Positions 8,701 through 16,198 of a DNA stretch of 16,738 bases are shown here, piece by piece. Positions within the stretch are counted from its first letter, which is position 1. Every line of letters starts with the position of its first letter. Source of the stretch: Candidatus Hydrogenedens terephthalaticus JGI OTU-1 (GTDB lineage Bacteria > Hydrogenedentota > Hydrogenedentia > Hydrogenedentales > Hydrogenedentaceae). The notes under the pieces are model-generated. The model did not search any database, had not been told where the DNA came from, and saw nothing but the letters and a program-made list of their open reading frames with translations. The position numbers and the translations under genes are program-made. The stretch is taken from contig AWNW01000053.1 of the NCBI GenBank assembly GCA_000493945.1, positions 1 through 16,738 on the forward strand, written 5' to 3'.

Positions 8701-10496
8701 GGGTCGGGCCAGACATCTATATAATTAGTTTTTGTTTCTGTATCCTCTCCATATTGAGAGATTACCCTCAAAGATACCGTGTATAAACCAACGGAATTAT
8801 ATGTCCATTGTGGATTTGTAGCAGTAGTGTAATGAGCATCCCAATTACTGTCCCCATCGAAATCCCAATACCAATCGGTTATTTGGGTGGTATTCCCTGG
8901 CAATTGGTCTGGAATAGATAAATCTGTGAATGTGACTGTCAATGGATATTGTCCTTGTGTGGGTGCAGCCGAAAAATCTGCAACCGGAGGAGTATGAACT
9001 ACAATATAATTTGTCTTCGTTTCATTGTCATTTCCTTCTGCTGTCTGGACGGTCAGGGATACTGTATATCTACCAGCGGTATTATATTGATGACTTGGGT
9101 TTTGCTGACCACTCGTCCCACTGTCACCAAAGTTCCACGACCATGTTGTTTCTGACCATAAACCGAAAGTATCTGACAAATCTGTAAACTGGACAGATTG
9201 TCCAGCCAATATTTCTAAAGGTGTTGCAGAGAAATCTGCTATAGGTGTTGCCACATTTTCATACGCACCCATATCCACAGCAGAACCATTCTTTCTCTGG
9301 AAGTTTCGAATATCTACCCGACCTGCTACCAATGGTGGTTGAACAAGAGCATCTGCCCCTGCATCTAAACAAGGGGATATTGGTGACGGGAATGTAACAG
9401 TTAGGCGGAAGTCATTGTTACCCGGGTTACGGAATAACGGGTCTACATTAATGTTGCCTACACCTCCACCACCGTATGCCCCTTGAACATCGCAATACTG
9501 AACATCCGCTGACCAAGCAAACCCTATTCCAGGGCGGAAGTTTCGAATATGCGGATTAGCGGGCATAACGGAGTTCCATAAAATGTTATTATAAATTTTA
9601 GGGAAATTTACACCACAACCACTGTTTATAATTGTATTTGCGTTATACAACATCGGCCCACTTAAATTCGCAGAGACATTATTATAAAAGGTACAGTTTA
9701 CAATATAGGCTTCGCAACCTATTTCCGCATTAGCAGAGTTTATACCATTGTTAAAAATCCCTGCACCTCCACGAATAGGAGAAACACCTGTGTCCACTGC
9801 TTCATTGCAGGTATTACCACGGAAAACACAATCGTGAATTAACGCATTTGCTTTATAATTAGTAGAACCAATTGTTCCGGAAAGATTTGCAATAGCACCT
9901 CCTGCCGTCGCGGCTACATTGTCATAAAAAACACAATTTCCTATTCTCGGGGAAGAGAGCCAGTTATATATTCCAGCACCTCGCCATGTATGATAATCAC
10001 CCGCTACACCAACAGCACGACCACCCCGGATATGGAATCCATCAATTACCACATCGGCACTCGGACCAGTTCCTGTACCTATAACAACTACATGATATGC
10101 ATTTGCACCACCTCTTGAGGTCCTACCATCAATTGTCGTTACATACTGTGAAGGCCGTCTTTGGTCTCGAGAAGTTTCTGTCCCTTTAAAACCACCGTAA
10201 AGATGAACATTTTCTTCTAAAACTAACGAGCCTTCTACGCTCGCAGGAGAACCCCATGTTAAAGTTCGCAACTCATCATAATTACCTTGTGCCACCCAAA
10301 CTTCTACAGGATTACCCGGAGAAGCTTGGGCGTTAGCAGTATCTATTCCTTCTTGAATAGTTCGAAACGCCTTAGCCCAAGAACTACCATCCGGACTTGG
10401 GTCTGTACTTGCTTTGTTTACATATACTACAGCAGAGGCGTAGTTTGTAAGCAAGCACAAAATTACTAAAGACCACATTAATTTGCTTTTCAACAT
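5754..10496 (-). CDS. giant secreted beta-helix / PKD / Ig-like surface protein
   Basis: A 1580-residue exported protein. A Sec signal (1-22, ending NYASA) leads into a Pmp/pectate-lyase-like right-handed beta-helix (about 23-413; opening YVNKASTDPSPDGSSWAKAF, with repeated IxNCxFYxN-type turns). Two PKD domains follow (about 418-501 and 505-595; motifs WSWNFGD and WYWDFDGD). Then come nine Ig-like domains (about 600-743, 749-838, 842-945, 949-1051, 1055-1164, 1167-1256, 1260-1349, 1353-1443, 1447-1544), recognised by recurring GGxxPYxYxW and D-x-GQYxCxVxDS phrases. The last 33 residues are a short motif GIPASTNTG, one hydrophobic segment and a basic end RKKAWLRK, resembling a C-terminal sorting or anchoring signal. 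I start it at 10496 because AGGAG (10504-10508) lies 7 bases upstream. An ATG at 10511 would add five residues and has no ribosome site. A role in adhesion or polysaccharide contact is inferred from architecture only. Confidence 0.9.
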   Translation of the reverse strand: MLKSKLMWSLVILCLLTNYASAVVYVNKASTDPSPDGSSWAKAFRTIQEGIDTANAQASPGNPVEVWVAQGNYDELRTLTWGSPASVEGSLVLEENVHLYGGFKGTETSRDQRRPSQYVTTIDGRTSRGGANAYHVVVIGTGTGPSADVVIDGFHIRGGRAVGVAGDYHTWRGAGIYNWLSSPRIGNCVFYDNVAATAGGAIANLSGTIGSTNYKANALIHDCVFRGNTCNEAVDTGVSPIRGGAGIFNNGINSANAEIGCEAYIVNCTFYNNVSANLSGPMLYNANTIINSGCGVNFPKIYNNILWNSVMPANPHIRNFRPGIGFAWSADVQYCDVQGAYGGGGVGNINVDPLFRNPGNNDFRLTVTFPSPISPCLDAGADALVQPPLVAGRVDIRNFQRKNGSAVDMGAYENVATPIADFSATPLEILAGQSVQFTDLSDTFGLWSETTWSWNFGDSGTSGQQNPSHQYNTAGRYTVSLTVQTAEGNDNETKTNYIVVHTPPVADFSAAPTQGQYPLTVTFTDLSIPDQLPGNTTQITDWYWDFDGDSNWDAHYTTATNPQWTYNSVGLYTVSLRVISQYGEDTETKTNYIDVWPDPLSVTPISIQEFDPPRDNPFSEDDFSSPTADNLTDGYIGFGRSFRMTVNASGGYGPPYQYQWQIFKGGSWVNVSDGSYPRNVNGSDGPNNTPVTTVISGATTNQLTVEYAILGNEDGQYRCVVTDPNDTPPPPNQVISGTKTITINPNVMRTVVDLTTPVRKYIGENVIYSFKFIGGPGSNYLYQWYIDRSGDLDPVSSGSNPVNIPNLDQTMIGNYYGTAINISGGGQTVFAGPSSLDVQPVVRIDSQPQSIHRNTAGTASFSTTAGGGYPPYTFQWYWNGLPLDEGDHPSGSGSPVTIVNNGATSTVTISNLDLADAGQYMCRVTDSENRGAPSTEDTQNATLTVTNPFIITDPTPSPVNIYAGSNYSVTVTASGGTTPYTFVWQRDTGSGYQELNDGDLGGRVSIVSGAGNSVFTLSNAVTADTGQYRCIAVDSGPDPDAYPANAGVLNVYENLVVSTEHPADVTENVGNQAQFTVQTTGGLLPLNYEWQYATDQAGPWTPLSNGPHPLHASSIVSGADEPTLGIQIAEGAHLSGLQNSYYRCVVTDSGTPQSGTSREAKLSITNFINVQGPADVRAYTGESPVQLVANVTGGQPPFYYEWFKGTESILGPVEGQNVLDLGSADSTDIGNYYVIVSDSSGGLNPNVTSRVANVKVADPPQIVTQPQSLNLYAGQDAIFQVEVVGGFEPYNYDWWQVGVGSLGVNDDTLLLANVDETYDGNQYLVYVSDQPSTVTGLNTTLTSDPALLRVASSEVIFTLQPEDESLYIDDPSFWLTAGFVGGLPPVYYEWKRDLPAGGTEVVAVNTLAIEVNTASLTVGTYKYYLEVTDDVPMVYQSRKANIEVGSHLSFAQDLLPEYRATAGERVEMFVQVNGGLGDKTYTWYRNVGNGKAWEVIPGAIGPVLVLDPAEMEDSGQYYVVVQDSGSSVTGQNDTITSRTATLNVEKGIPASTNTGLFIMVLMSSIIGTITLVRKKAWLRK
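7054..7073. repeat. 20-base direct repeat, copy 1 (Ig-domain core)
   Basis: TCTGTTACAACACAACGATA occurs here and again at 8329-8348. On the minus strand both copies encode the YRCVVTD motif of two different Ig-like domains (domains 5 and 1). Identity at DNA level, although the two domains differ elsewhere, suggests domain duplication or local gene conversion. Confidence 0.75.
8329..8348. repeat. 20-base direct repeat, copy 2 (Ig-domain core)
   Basis: Identical to positions 7054-7073. It encodes YRCVVTD in the first Ig-like domain of the giant surface protein. The flanking bases differ from those of copy 1. Confidence 0.75.
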
Positions 10497-10593
10497 ATAC
10501 TGTCTCCTCATAATGTTTTTATTACAGATTAAAACAAATTTATTTAATATTTCACTTTTCTTTCATTTTATGATAATATTTTGTCTTTACTAA

Positions 10594-10622
10594 ATTATAA
10601 CATGTAAACTAATTAAAATCAA
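10594..10622 (-). promoter_or_regulatory. extended -10 promoter of the giant surface protein gene
   Basis: On the minus strand TTGATT (10617-10622, four of six -35 matches) is followed after 17 bases by a perfect TATAAT (10594-10599). TGT directly before the -10 gives the extended form TGnTATAAT. Transcription would begin near 10587, leaving a leader of about 90 AT-rich bases before the start codon at 10496. Confidence 0.65.
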
Positions 10623-10639
10623 GAATATTTAATATATAA

Positions 10640-10670
10640 ATAGTGGGCTGAAATTTATTCAACCCACTAT
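10640..10670 (-). terminator. hairpin terminator of the LRR surface protein gene
   Basis: ATAGTGGG (10640-10647) pairs with CCCACTAT (10663-10670). The stem continues after one mismatch as TGAA with TTCA (10649-10652 and 10658-10661), closing on a 5-base loop. It lies 33 bases past the stop codon of the LRR gene and, on the minus strand, is followed by TTTATATATT. The promoter of the next gene starts about 18 bases beyond it, so the two large genes are probably transcribed separately. Confidence 0.65.
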
Positions 10671-10702
10671 ACCATCTGCTATACTATTCTCAACAATATT
10701 TT

Positions 10703-13700
10703 TTATGGTTGAGTCCCCGGGCAATAACCATCTTCGCCACCTTCGCAGGGATAATAACCACCTGAATTGAAGAATTGTATCAGACGGAGCAATTCACTCA
10801 AAGATATTACCCAGTCTTGTGGATTGTAGTCAGAAGCATGTGGATTACAAGAATGGTCTCCCGGTCCCGGCGCATAACCATCCTCACTTCCTGCGTCACA
10901 ATGATATTCTCCAAAGTTAAAGAACTGAATAACACGCAATAGTTCACTAAGATTAATCTGTCCATCTCCATTCTGGTCAGCATTGTGTGGAGGTATTTCA
11001 CCTTCAACAGTTCCTTCGGGTGTGCCTTCGGGAGTTCCTTCACCTTCAACAGTCCCTTCGGGAGTTCCTTCACCTTCAGGAGGAATTTGAATAAAGATAA
11101 CACCGATTGTTCTATTTCTATCCATAGGAACGGTTATTTCGGGTTGATCAATATTTGCAATTCCTTCTGTATCACCTGTCCATGCACCAAACATCCAGCC
11201 ATTTGCAGGTATAGCACGAACTACCTGAGTTTGACCTTCCAGATATAGATATTGCTGTCCCGCATTAGGTGAGGTCGTCCCTTGTCCTTCAGTAATATTT
11301 ATTAATAGTGTATACCATACCTGAGGACCAAATCTTGCCACTAACTGCAGGTCATCATTCAGAACTGTTTCAAAAACGGGGTCTGTTGAAATTAAGGTAT
11401 CACCTGAATACCAACCCTTGAATACCTGCTCTATGTTGGGGACTGCTGTCAATTGTATCGGGAAATTATTGGCTAATGGGTACACATCTGGAATTAGAGG
11501 TTCATCTGTTTCGCCTAACAATACAACTCCATCTCCTTGTATCTGGAAATCAAAGTCCCAGCCTTCATCTTCAAAATAGGCTACCATATTGTAATGACTA
11601 TCAATAGTCACTGTCGAATAGAACCAGTAAATCCAAGTTGTTTCTGGATTACTTAATGGATTTTTCACTAATTCCCATCCTCCAAAATAATCACCCACTA
11701 CAGGTTGAGCAAATATACTTAATTCTTTACCATTAATATAACAATATGCTCCTGTTCCAGGGTCTGTCTCTCCTGTCCCTGTTCCAGCAGTAGCAATATT
11801 CACATCCCAATCACACGGTTCAAATACTGCTATAATCGAAAGGCTTTCTTGGACATAGAGTATTAGCACATTTTCTGTGCTCAGAATTACATCATTGTCA
11901 GTTTTCCAGTATTTTAATGCCCATCCCGGGTCAGGATATGCAATATAGTTCAACCATTCACCACCCATATATCCATATACACCCGGAACTGGAGTTGTTG
12001 TCCCACTACCCTGTGTGCTTAATTCTATCGTGTATACAGGGTCCGTAAAGCGTGCTTCAAGATTACGGTCAGAAGTTACCTGGAAAGAATAAAATGGATA
12101 ACTATTTACCAACTCGTCATTTTCATACCAACCTGCAAATGCTTTTCCAGCATCGGGAATAGCATTATAGAATGCCCATTGACCATCAAAGTAATAATAA
12201 GTTCCCGGTACGGGATCAGTTGTTCCTGGACCGTTCACAGTTATTACAACTGTATGGTCCGTCTCAAGGAAATTCGCCGTTATTACTTTATTCGCATCCA
12301 TTAAAATCTGGATAGGATTACCCTGTGGATTCGCTCCTCCTATATCACCACTCCAATTATTAAATACCCAACCTTCATCAGGTATAGCACTAATAACAGC
12401 AACAGCACCGGCGCCATACTGATATATACCTGGGACAGGATTGGTTGTTCCTGAACCCTCTACATTTATTGTTAAACTGTAGGTTGGAATTTCAACAAAA
12501 ATAGCACGAATTGTTTTATCCTCTGTTATTTCTATACTTATAGGATTATCTGTTCCTAAGTTATTGTTATTACCATCTTCCCAATGGTCAAATAGATATC
12601 CACCACCTGGAAATGCCGATATACTTACAACCGCTCCCAGACTATATTGGTATGTTCCTTCAAAAGGAGATGTAAAGCCGCTACCTACTACTTCAATTGT
12701 CAGTTGGTAGCACTGATTTGAGAATATAGCACCGACTACCTTATCACTATCCATCACTATATTAGCAAAAGGAGAGTAGCCAGAAGAGGAAGCATCTCCT
12801 GTCCATCCACCGAAACATGAACCTGGGTCGGGTAATGCATATAAAAATGCTGATTGATTTTCCTTAAACGAATAATCCCCATCACCATCATAAAACGGAG
12901 TAACAATACCCGTACCCGTGCTGGATGGATCAACTGCAAATGTTAATGTATATGTTCCAGGGACAAAAACAGCCTTTAATAAAATATCTTCTTGGACATT
13001 ACTAAAGAAATAACTGTAACTATCTGTTAAAAAGATATAGTCCCCGATACCTTCATCCCAAATTTCCCAGTGGTCAAAAGCATAACCGCTATTTGCTTGA
13101 GGATAGGCAAAAATCGGGAAGTCACTGCCAAGTTCTTCTGTATTTGCACCTTCACCTGGTAAAACATCCCCAATCCCTTCAATCTCTATTGTAACGGTAA
13201 CATTACAAACCCCATAACGATCTATCCAACCACTAGGAGCAACTTTCTCTTCCAATAAGTCTACTAAGTAACAAAGTCCTGTAGGAACAGGATTGAAACT
13301 AATATCAATATAATCTCCTTCTCCTATACCCTCATTGTCCACCAAGAAACCAAAATTCTCAATATTATTATCGCTCAAATCAACATAATTTAATGCCGTA
13401 TAACTTAATAATGGGCTTATATCTGAAACATTGTTATCACTTAAGATCAATGATTCTAAAGTTCCTGAAGGAGCACCGAAAATACTTAATCCCGAAATAT
13501 CATTAATCTGATTATTTGAGGCATTCAATGCTATAAGATTAGGCATAATTTCTATACCAGAAAGATTCGTTAGTGAATTTTCACTTACATCCAATCCGAT
13601 TAAAGAATCAAAAGTAAATCCATTTTTTGTCGTAAACATTGAAGGACCAATGTTATTGCCAGGTAATTGAGCAATTGCTAAATTTTGAAGTCCCAAAAGC

Positions 13701-14680
13701 CCATTGATATTTGTAATATCAGTAAATGCACAAACGATTAAATATAAATTACTCCAGTTTTGAACAACATCTATATTGCTAATATCAAGCCCCGCAAAAA
13801 TCGCAAAACTTGGATTTAATGTATCAAGATTTGATAGGCTTGTTATACTACCTTCCAATCCTAAACCTATTAATCCGGGATTGTCCTCATCAATATATGT
13901 AATATTTGTCATATTTGCCACATAATTATCCACCTCAGTCTGTGTTAATCCACAATTAAATGAAAAGAAAACATTCAGGTTTTGATCAACATTTCCTAAA
14001 GGAGTCCAATTATTTATAGGGTTACTTCCTAGCCATAATTGTTTTAGATTGTTCAAACTATTTAAAAATCCAATATCCGTCACATTTTCCAACCCGCCAA
14101 TGCTTAATACTTCCAGATTTGTAAGAGAAGCCAGTACCGTAAGGTCAGCATCATCAAGATTATTTACTCCTGCTATGAATGGGTTAAAATCATCATATAT
14201 AAAGAAACTCCCAAAACCAAGATTTAACCCAATTAAATTTGTCAGTAGAGATAAGCCAGATATATCAGATATCTGATTTATACCTATGTCAAGATATTGC
14301 AAATTTGTAAGACCTGTTATGGCTGTAATATCTGTTATCTGATTCATCCCTAACATTAAATAAACCAGATTCGATAAACTACTTATAGGCGTTATATTTG
14401 TTATTGCATTGGACACAAGATTCAGATATACCAACGATGTGCATGCTTCTAATCCGGTTAAGTCTGTAATTCCCAAATACGAAGCATCTAATACTGTAAA
14501 GTTAGGGTCAGCTAACTCGGTATCTTGGGGTGGGTCACTTAGCGGAACGCCTACTTGTGCTTCATACTGAGCCCTCACTGCTTCTAATAAATTAGAGTCG
14601 TTAAAGGTAACATCCGCAGAGAAAGCATTCAGAGATAGCAACGCAAAAGCTATCACTACAAATAAAGATTGATTTTTCAT
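10703..14680 (-). CDS. secreted LRR / InlB-B-like repeat protein with dockerin-like tail
   Basis: A 1325-residue exported protein with a Sec signal (about 1-22; hydrophobic FVVIAFALLSLNAFS). Leucine-rich repeats of the internalin/SDS22 type fill about 60-465 (for example LTNLQYLDIGINQISDISGL), with a poorly matching stretch around 237-280. Nine divergent InlB-B-like (Flg_new-type) repeats cover about 494-1198, each with a GSGTTxPVPGxY-like opening, an IPDxGWxFxxW core and a final AxF strand. A Gly/Glu/Thr/Pro linker (about 1201-1231) leads to a C-terminal module (1233-1325) holding two copies of SELLRxIQFFN. The first copy follows a complete calcium-loop pattern, DQNGDGQINLSE; the second loop, DYNPQDWVISLSE, is altered. 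The module resembles a dockerin or EF-hand pair. A start at 14680 is supported by AAGGAG 7 bases upstream. Protein or carbohydrate binding at the cell surface is inferred from the families. Confidence 0.92.
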   Translation of the reverse strand: MKNQSLFVVIAFALLSLNAFSADVTFNDSNLLEAVRAQYEAQVGVPLSDPPQDTELADPNFTVLDASYLGITDLTGLEACTSLVYLNLVSNAITNITPISSLSNLVYLMLGMNQITDITAITGLTNLQYLDIGINQISDISGLSLLTNLIGLNLGFGSFFIYDDFNPFIAGVNNLDDADLTVLASLTNLEVLSIGGLENVTDIGFLNSLNNLKQLWLGSNPINNWTPLGNVDQNLNVFFSFNCGLTQTEVDNYVANMTNITYIDEDNPGLIGLGLEGSITSLSNLDTLNPSFAIFAGLDISNIDVVQNWSNLYLIVCAFTDITNINGLLGLQNLAIAQLPGNNIGPSMFTTKNGFTFDSLIGLDVSENSLTNLSGIEIMPNLIALNASNNQINDISGLSIFGAPSGTLESLILSDNNVSDISPLLSYTALNYVDLSDNNIENFGFLVDNEGIGEGDYIDISFNPVPTGLCYLVDLLEEKVAPSGWIDRYGVCNVTVTIEIEGIGDVLPGEGANTEELGSDFPIFAYPQANSGYAFDHWEIWDEGIGDYIFLTDSYSYFFSNVQEDILLKAVFVPGTYTLTFAVDPSSTGTGIVTPFYDGDGDYSFKENQSAFLYALPDPGSCFGGWTGDASSSGYSPFANIVMDSDKVVGAIFSNQCYQLTIEVVGSGFTSPFEGTYQYSLGAVVSISAFPGGGYLFDHWEDGNNNNLGTDNPISIEITEDKTIRAIFVEIPTYSLTINVEGSGTTNPVPGIYQYGAGAVAVISAIPDEGWVFNNWSGDIGGANPQGNPIQILMDANKVITANFLETDHTVVITVNGPGTTDPVPGTYYYFDGQWAFYNAIPDAGKAFAGWYENDELVNSYPFYSFQVTSDRNLEARFTDPVYTIELSTQGSGTTTPVPGVYGYMGGEWLNYIAYPDPGWALKYWKTDNDVILSTENVLILYVQESLSIIAVFEPCDWDVNIATAGTGTGETDPGTGAYCYINGKELSIFAQPVVGDYFGGWELVKNPLSNPETTWIYWFYSTVTIDSHYNMVAYFEDEGWDFDFQIQGDGVVLLGETDEPLIPDVYPLANNFPIQLTAVPNIEQVFKGWYSGDTLISTDPVFETVLNDDLQLVARFGPQVWYTLLINITEGQGTTSPNAGQQYLYLEGQTQVVRAIPANGWMFGAWTGDTEGIANIDQPEITVPMDRNRTIGVIFIQIPPEGEGTPEGTVEGEGTPEGTPEGTVEGEIPPHNADQNGDGQINLSELLRVIQFFNFGEYHCDAGSEDGYAPGPGDHSCNPHASDYNPQDWVISLSELLRLIQFFNSGGYYPCEGGEDGYCPGTQP
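10997..11082. repeat. low-complexity repeat encoding the Glu/Gly/Thr/Pro linker
   Basis: Imperfect tandem repeats built from six-base CCTTCG/CCTTCA-type units. The phrase TTCACCTTCA recurs at 10997, 11039 and 11069, spaced 42 and 30 bases apart. On the minus strand it encodes EGEGTPEGT-type residues linking the InlB-like repeats to the C-terminal module. Such tracts commonly change length by slippage in steps that keep the reading frame. Confidence 0.85.
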
Positions 14681-14687
14681 GATACAT

Positions 14688-14693
14688 CTCCTT
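14688..14693 (-). promoter_or_regulatory. strong ribosome binding site of the LRR surface protein gene
   Basis: AAGGAG on the minus strand, 7 bases before the ATG at 14680. It fixes this start, which is directly followed by a good signal peptide. Confidence 0.85.
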
Positions 14694-14740
14694 AAAAATT
14701 TTTAATTTTGTTGTATTTTCTGCCTAATTTATATACATAA

Positions 14741-14769
14741 TTTATACCACTTTTCATGTCAAATGTCAA
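14741..14769 (-). promoter_or_regulatory. strong sigma70-type promoter of the LRR surface protein gene
   Basis: On the minus strand a perfect TTGACA (14764-14769) is followed after 17 bases by TATAAA (14741-14746, five of six matches). A second TTGACA lies eight bases further downstream (TTGACATTTGACATG). Transcription would start near 14734, giving a leader of about 54 bases. Confidence 0.75.
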
Positions 14770-14819
14770 ATAAAAACTTAATAGCCTTGATAAATTTCAC
14801 TTAGATTTGATTTTAATCC

Positions 14820-16169
14820 TTAATCAAAACACTTTTTATCTATCTCCAATAGTGCTTCTTTAATTATATTCACGGATTGTAATAACTTGTTTTTATCCTC
14901 ATAACCATAAGAAACTCGCATTTGATATTTTCCTTTCTCCGCCATACTGCCTTGAGGAGAAACACAATATATCCCCGGCAAATAAACAACCCTTGGCTTT
15001 CTCTCTTCTACACCATAATCCCATTCCCTAATACCTGAATTCCGTGACAACAATTTGAAGAGAGATGAATTAGTAATAGTCTCTACTCCTATAAAAGTTA
15101 GGTATATATAAAAACCGGCATTTCCGCCAGTTATTGATTCTAAATAAGTTCCAATCTGTCGAATAATTGCATCCTTAAATAAAGTCCCTTTTTCTTTGTA
15201 TCCATCATTTACAGACTCAAACTGTTTTTTCCCATATTTTCTAATAAGTTCTGCGGATACTTCTTGTGTTATTAATGGTGCACTAAAGCCAACATCGCTG
15301 TTCCACTGCACTAATGCTTTTAGTAGATTACTACCTTGTGGACCTATAATAAAACCTATGCGTAATGAAGGTGCAAATACTTTTGACAGAGTACCAATTT
15401 CATAAACAGTCTCACCTTTGTCATAAACAGATGGGGAAATCGGTTTTTCCATTTCAGGATAATGAATAAGCCATTCATAAGCAAGGTCAAAAATAATGGG
15501 AATATACACATTATATTTTTTTGATAAATCCTGAACGCATTCTACAATCTCCTTCCTCCTTCGATTGGAAATTACCGTGCATGTCGGATTGTTTACTGTT
15601 ACAAAATAACAAAAAGATATATGGGTTCCTTGTTTCAAATATATTTCCAATGTCCTCTGCAATGTGTCAATATCAGGACCTTCTTTATTTTCTGGAATCG
15701 GTGCTATTCCAAAGCCATATCTCTCTAAAGTAGATGTGTATATATAATAAATAGGTTCTGCTGTAATTACTATCCCCGGCTTTAATATATTTGCAATACC
15801 CGTTAATATACTTGTCGCACCACTCACTCCTATAATTATTTCTCGATTATTGAAATCAGGAATATCCCCTATCCACTTGTTATCTCTTAATTCTTTGTAA
15901 AAACCTTTAATAGATTCGATTAATTGACCAGAGCCTTCAGGACCCCCATAATTCAATAAGTGTGGAGGGCGTGTATCTTTTTTCACAAGTACGGAAACAA
16001 TCTCCGCAAATTCATCATAAGAGATCGTATCTTCATTAACATAACCAACACCCAGATTAATATCTACCCCAGGACGAAAATCCTTAGCAAACTTAGACAT
16101 CATTTGGCTAACGGGCGAAGGTTCTGAAGATTTCTTTCCATATTCTGAAAAAATATGATGGTTTTCCAT
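14820..16169 (-). CDS. PLP-dependent aminotransferase, class I/II (fold type I)
   Basis: A 449-residue cytoplasmic enzyme with the core signature of fold-type-I aminotransferases. It has a glycine-rich cofactor region SGATSIL (116-122), NNPT (193-196), the Asp and Tyr of FDLAYEW (Asp228, Tyr231) that contact the cofactor ring, the Schiff-base lysine in GTLSKVFAPSLRIGF (Lys263) with Arg270 for cofactor phosphate, and a C-terminal Arg in YQMRVSYGYE (Arg418) for the substrate carboxylate. The LNYGGPEGSGQL opening and overall form resemble the MocR-like/2-aminoadipate aminotransferase subgroup, here without a DNA-binding domain. Its amino-acid substrate cannot be told from sequence. It starts 29 bases after the lytic transglycosylase stop codon, with only a weak ribosome site, so the two are probably co-transcribed. 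The functional link between them is unclear. Confidence 0.9.
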   Translation of the reverse strand: MENHHIFSEYGKKSSEPSPVSQMMSKFAKDFRPGVDINLGVGYVNEDTISYDEFAEIVSVLVKKDTRPPHLLNYGGPEGSGQLIESIKGFYKELRDNKWIGDIPDFNNREIIIGVSGATSILTGIANILKPGIVITAEPIYYIYTSTLERYGFGIAPIPENKEGPDIDTLQRTLEIYLKQGTHISFCYFVTVNNPTCTVISNRRRKEIVECVQDLSKKYNVYIPIIFDLAYEWLIHYPEMEKPISPSVYDKGETVYEIGTLSKVFAPSLRIGFIIGPQGSNLLKALVQWNSDVGFSAPLITQEVSAELIRKYGKKQFESVNDGYKEKGTLFKDAIIRQIGTYLESITGGNAGFYIYLTFIGVETITNSSLFKLLSRNSGIREWDYGVEERKPRVVYLPGIYCVSPQGSMAEKGKYQMRVSYGYEDKNKLLQSVNIIKEALLEIDKKCFD

Positions 16170-16198
16170 ATTACATTACTTCACAAAATGGATATTCT

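Noticed and set aside
10997..11082. Possible CRISPR-like array
   Set aside because: The repeat units are very short, have no spacers of even length, and stay in frame within a coding linker.
10807..11248. Frames across the linker and tail of the LRR gene with repetitive Lys/Leu/Pro or Phe/Ser-rich products
   Set aside because: The repeats are other-frame readings of the Glu/Gly/Thr/Pro linker, not separate genes.
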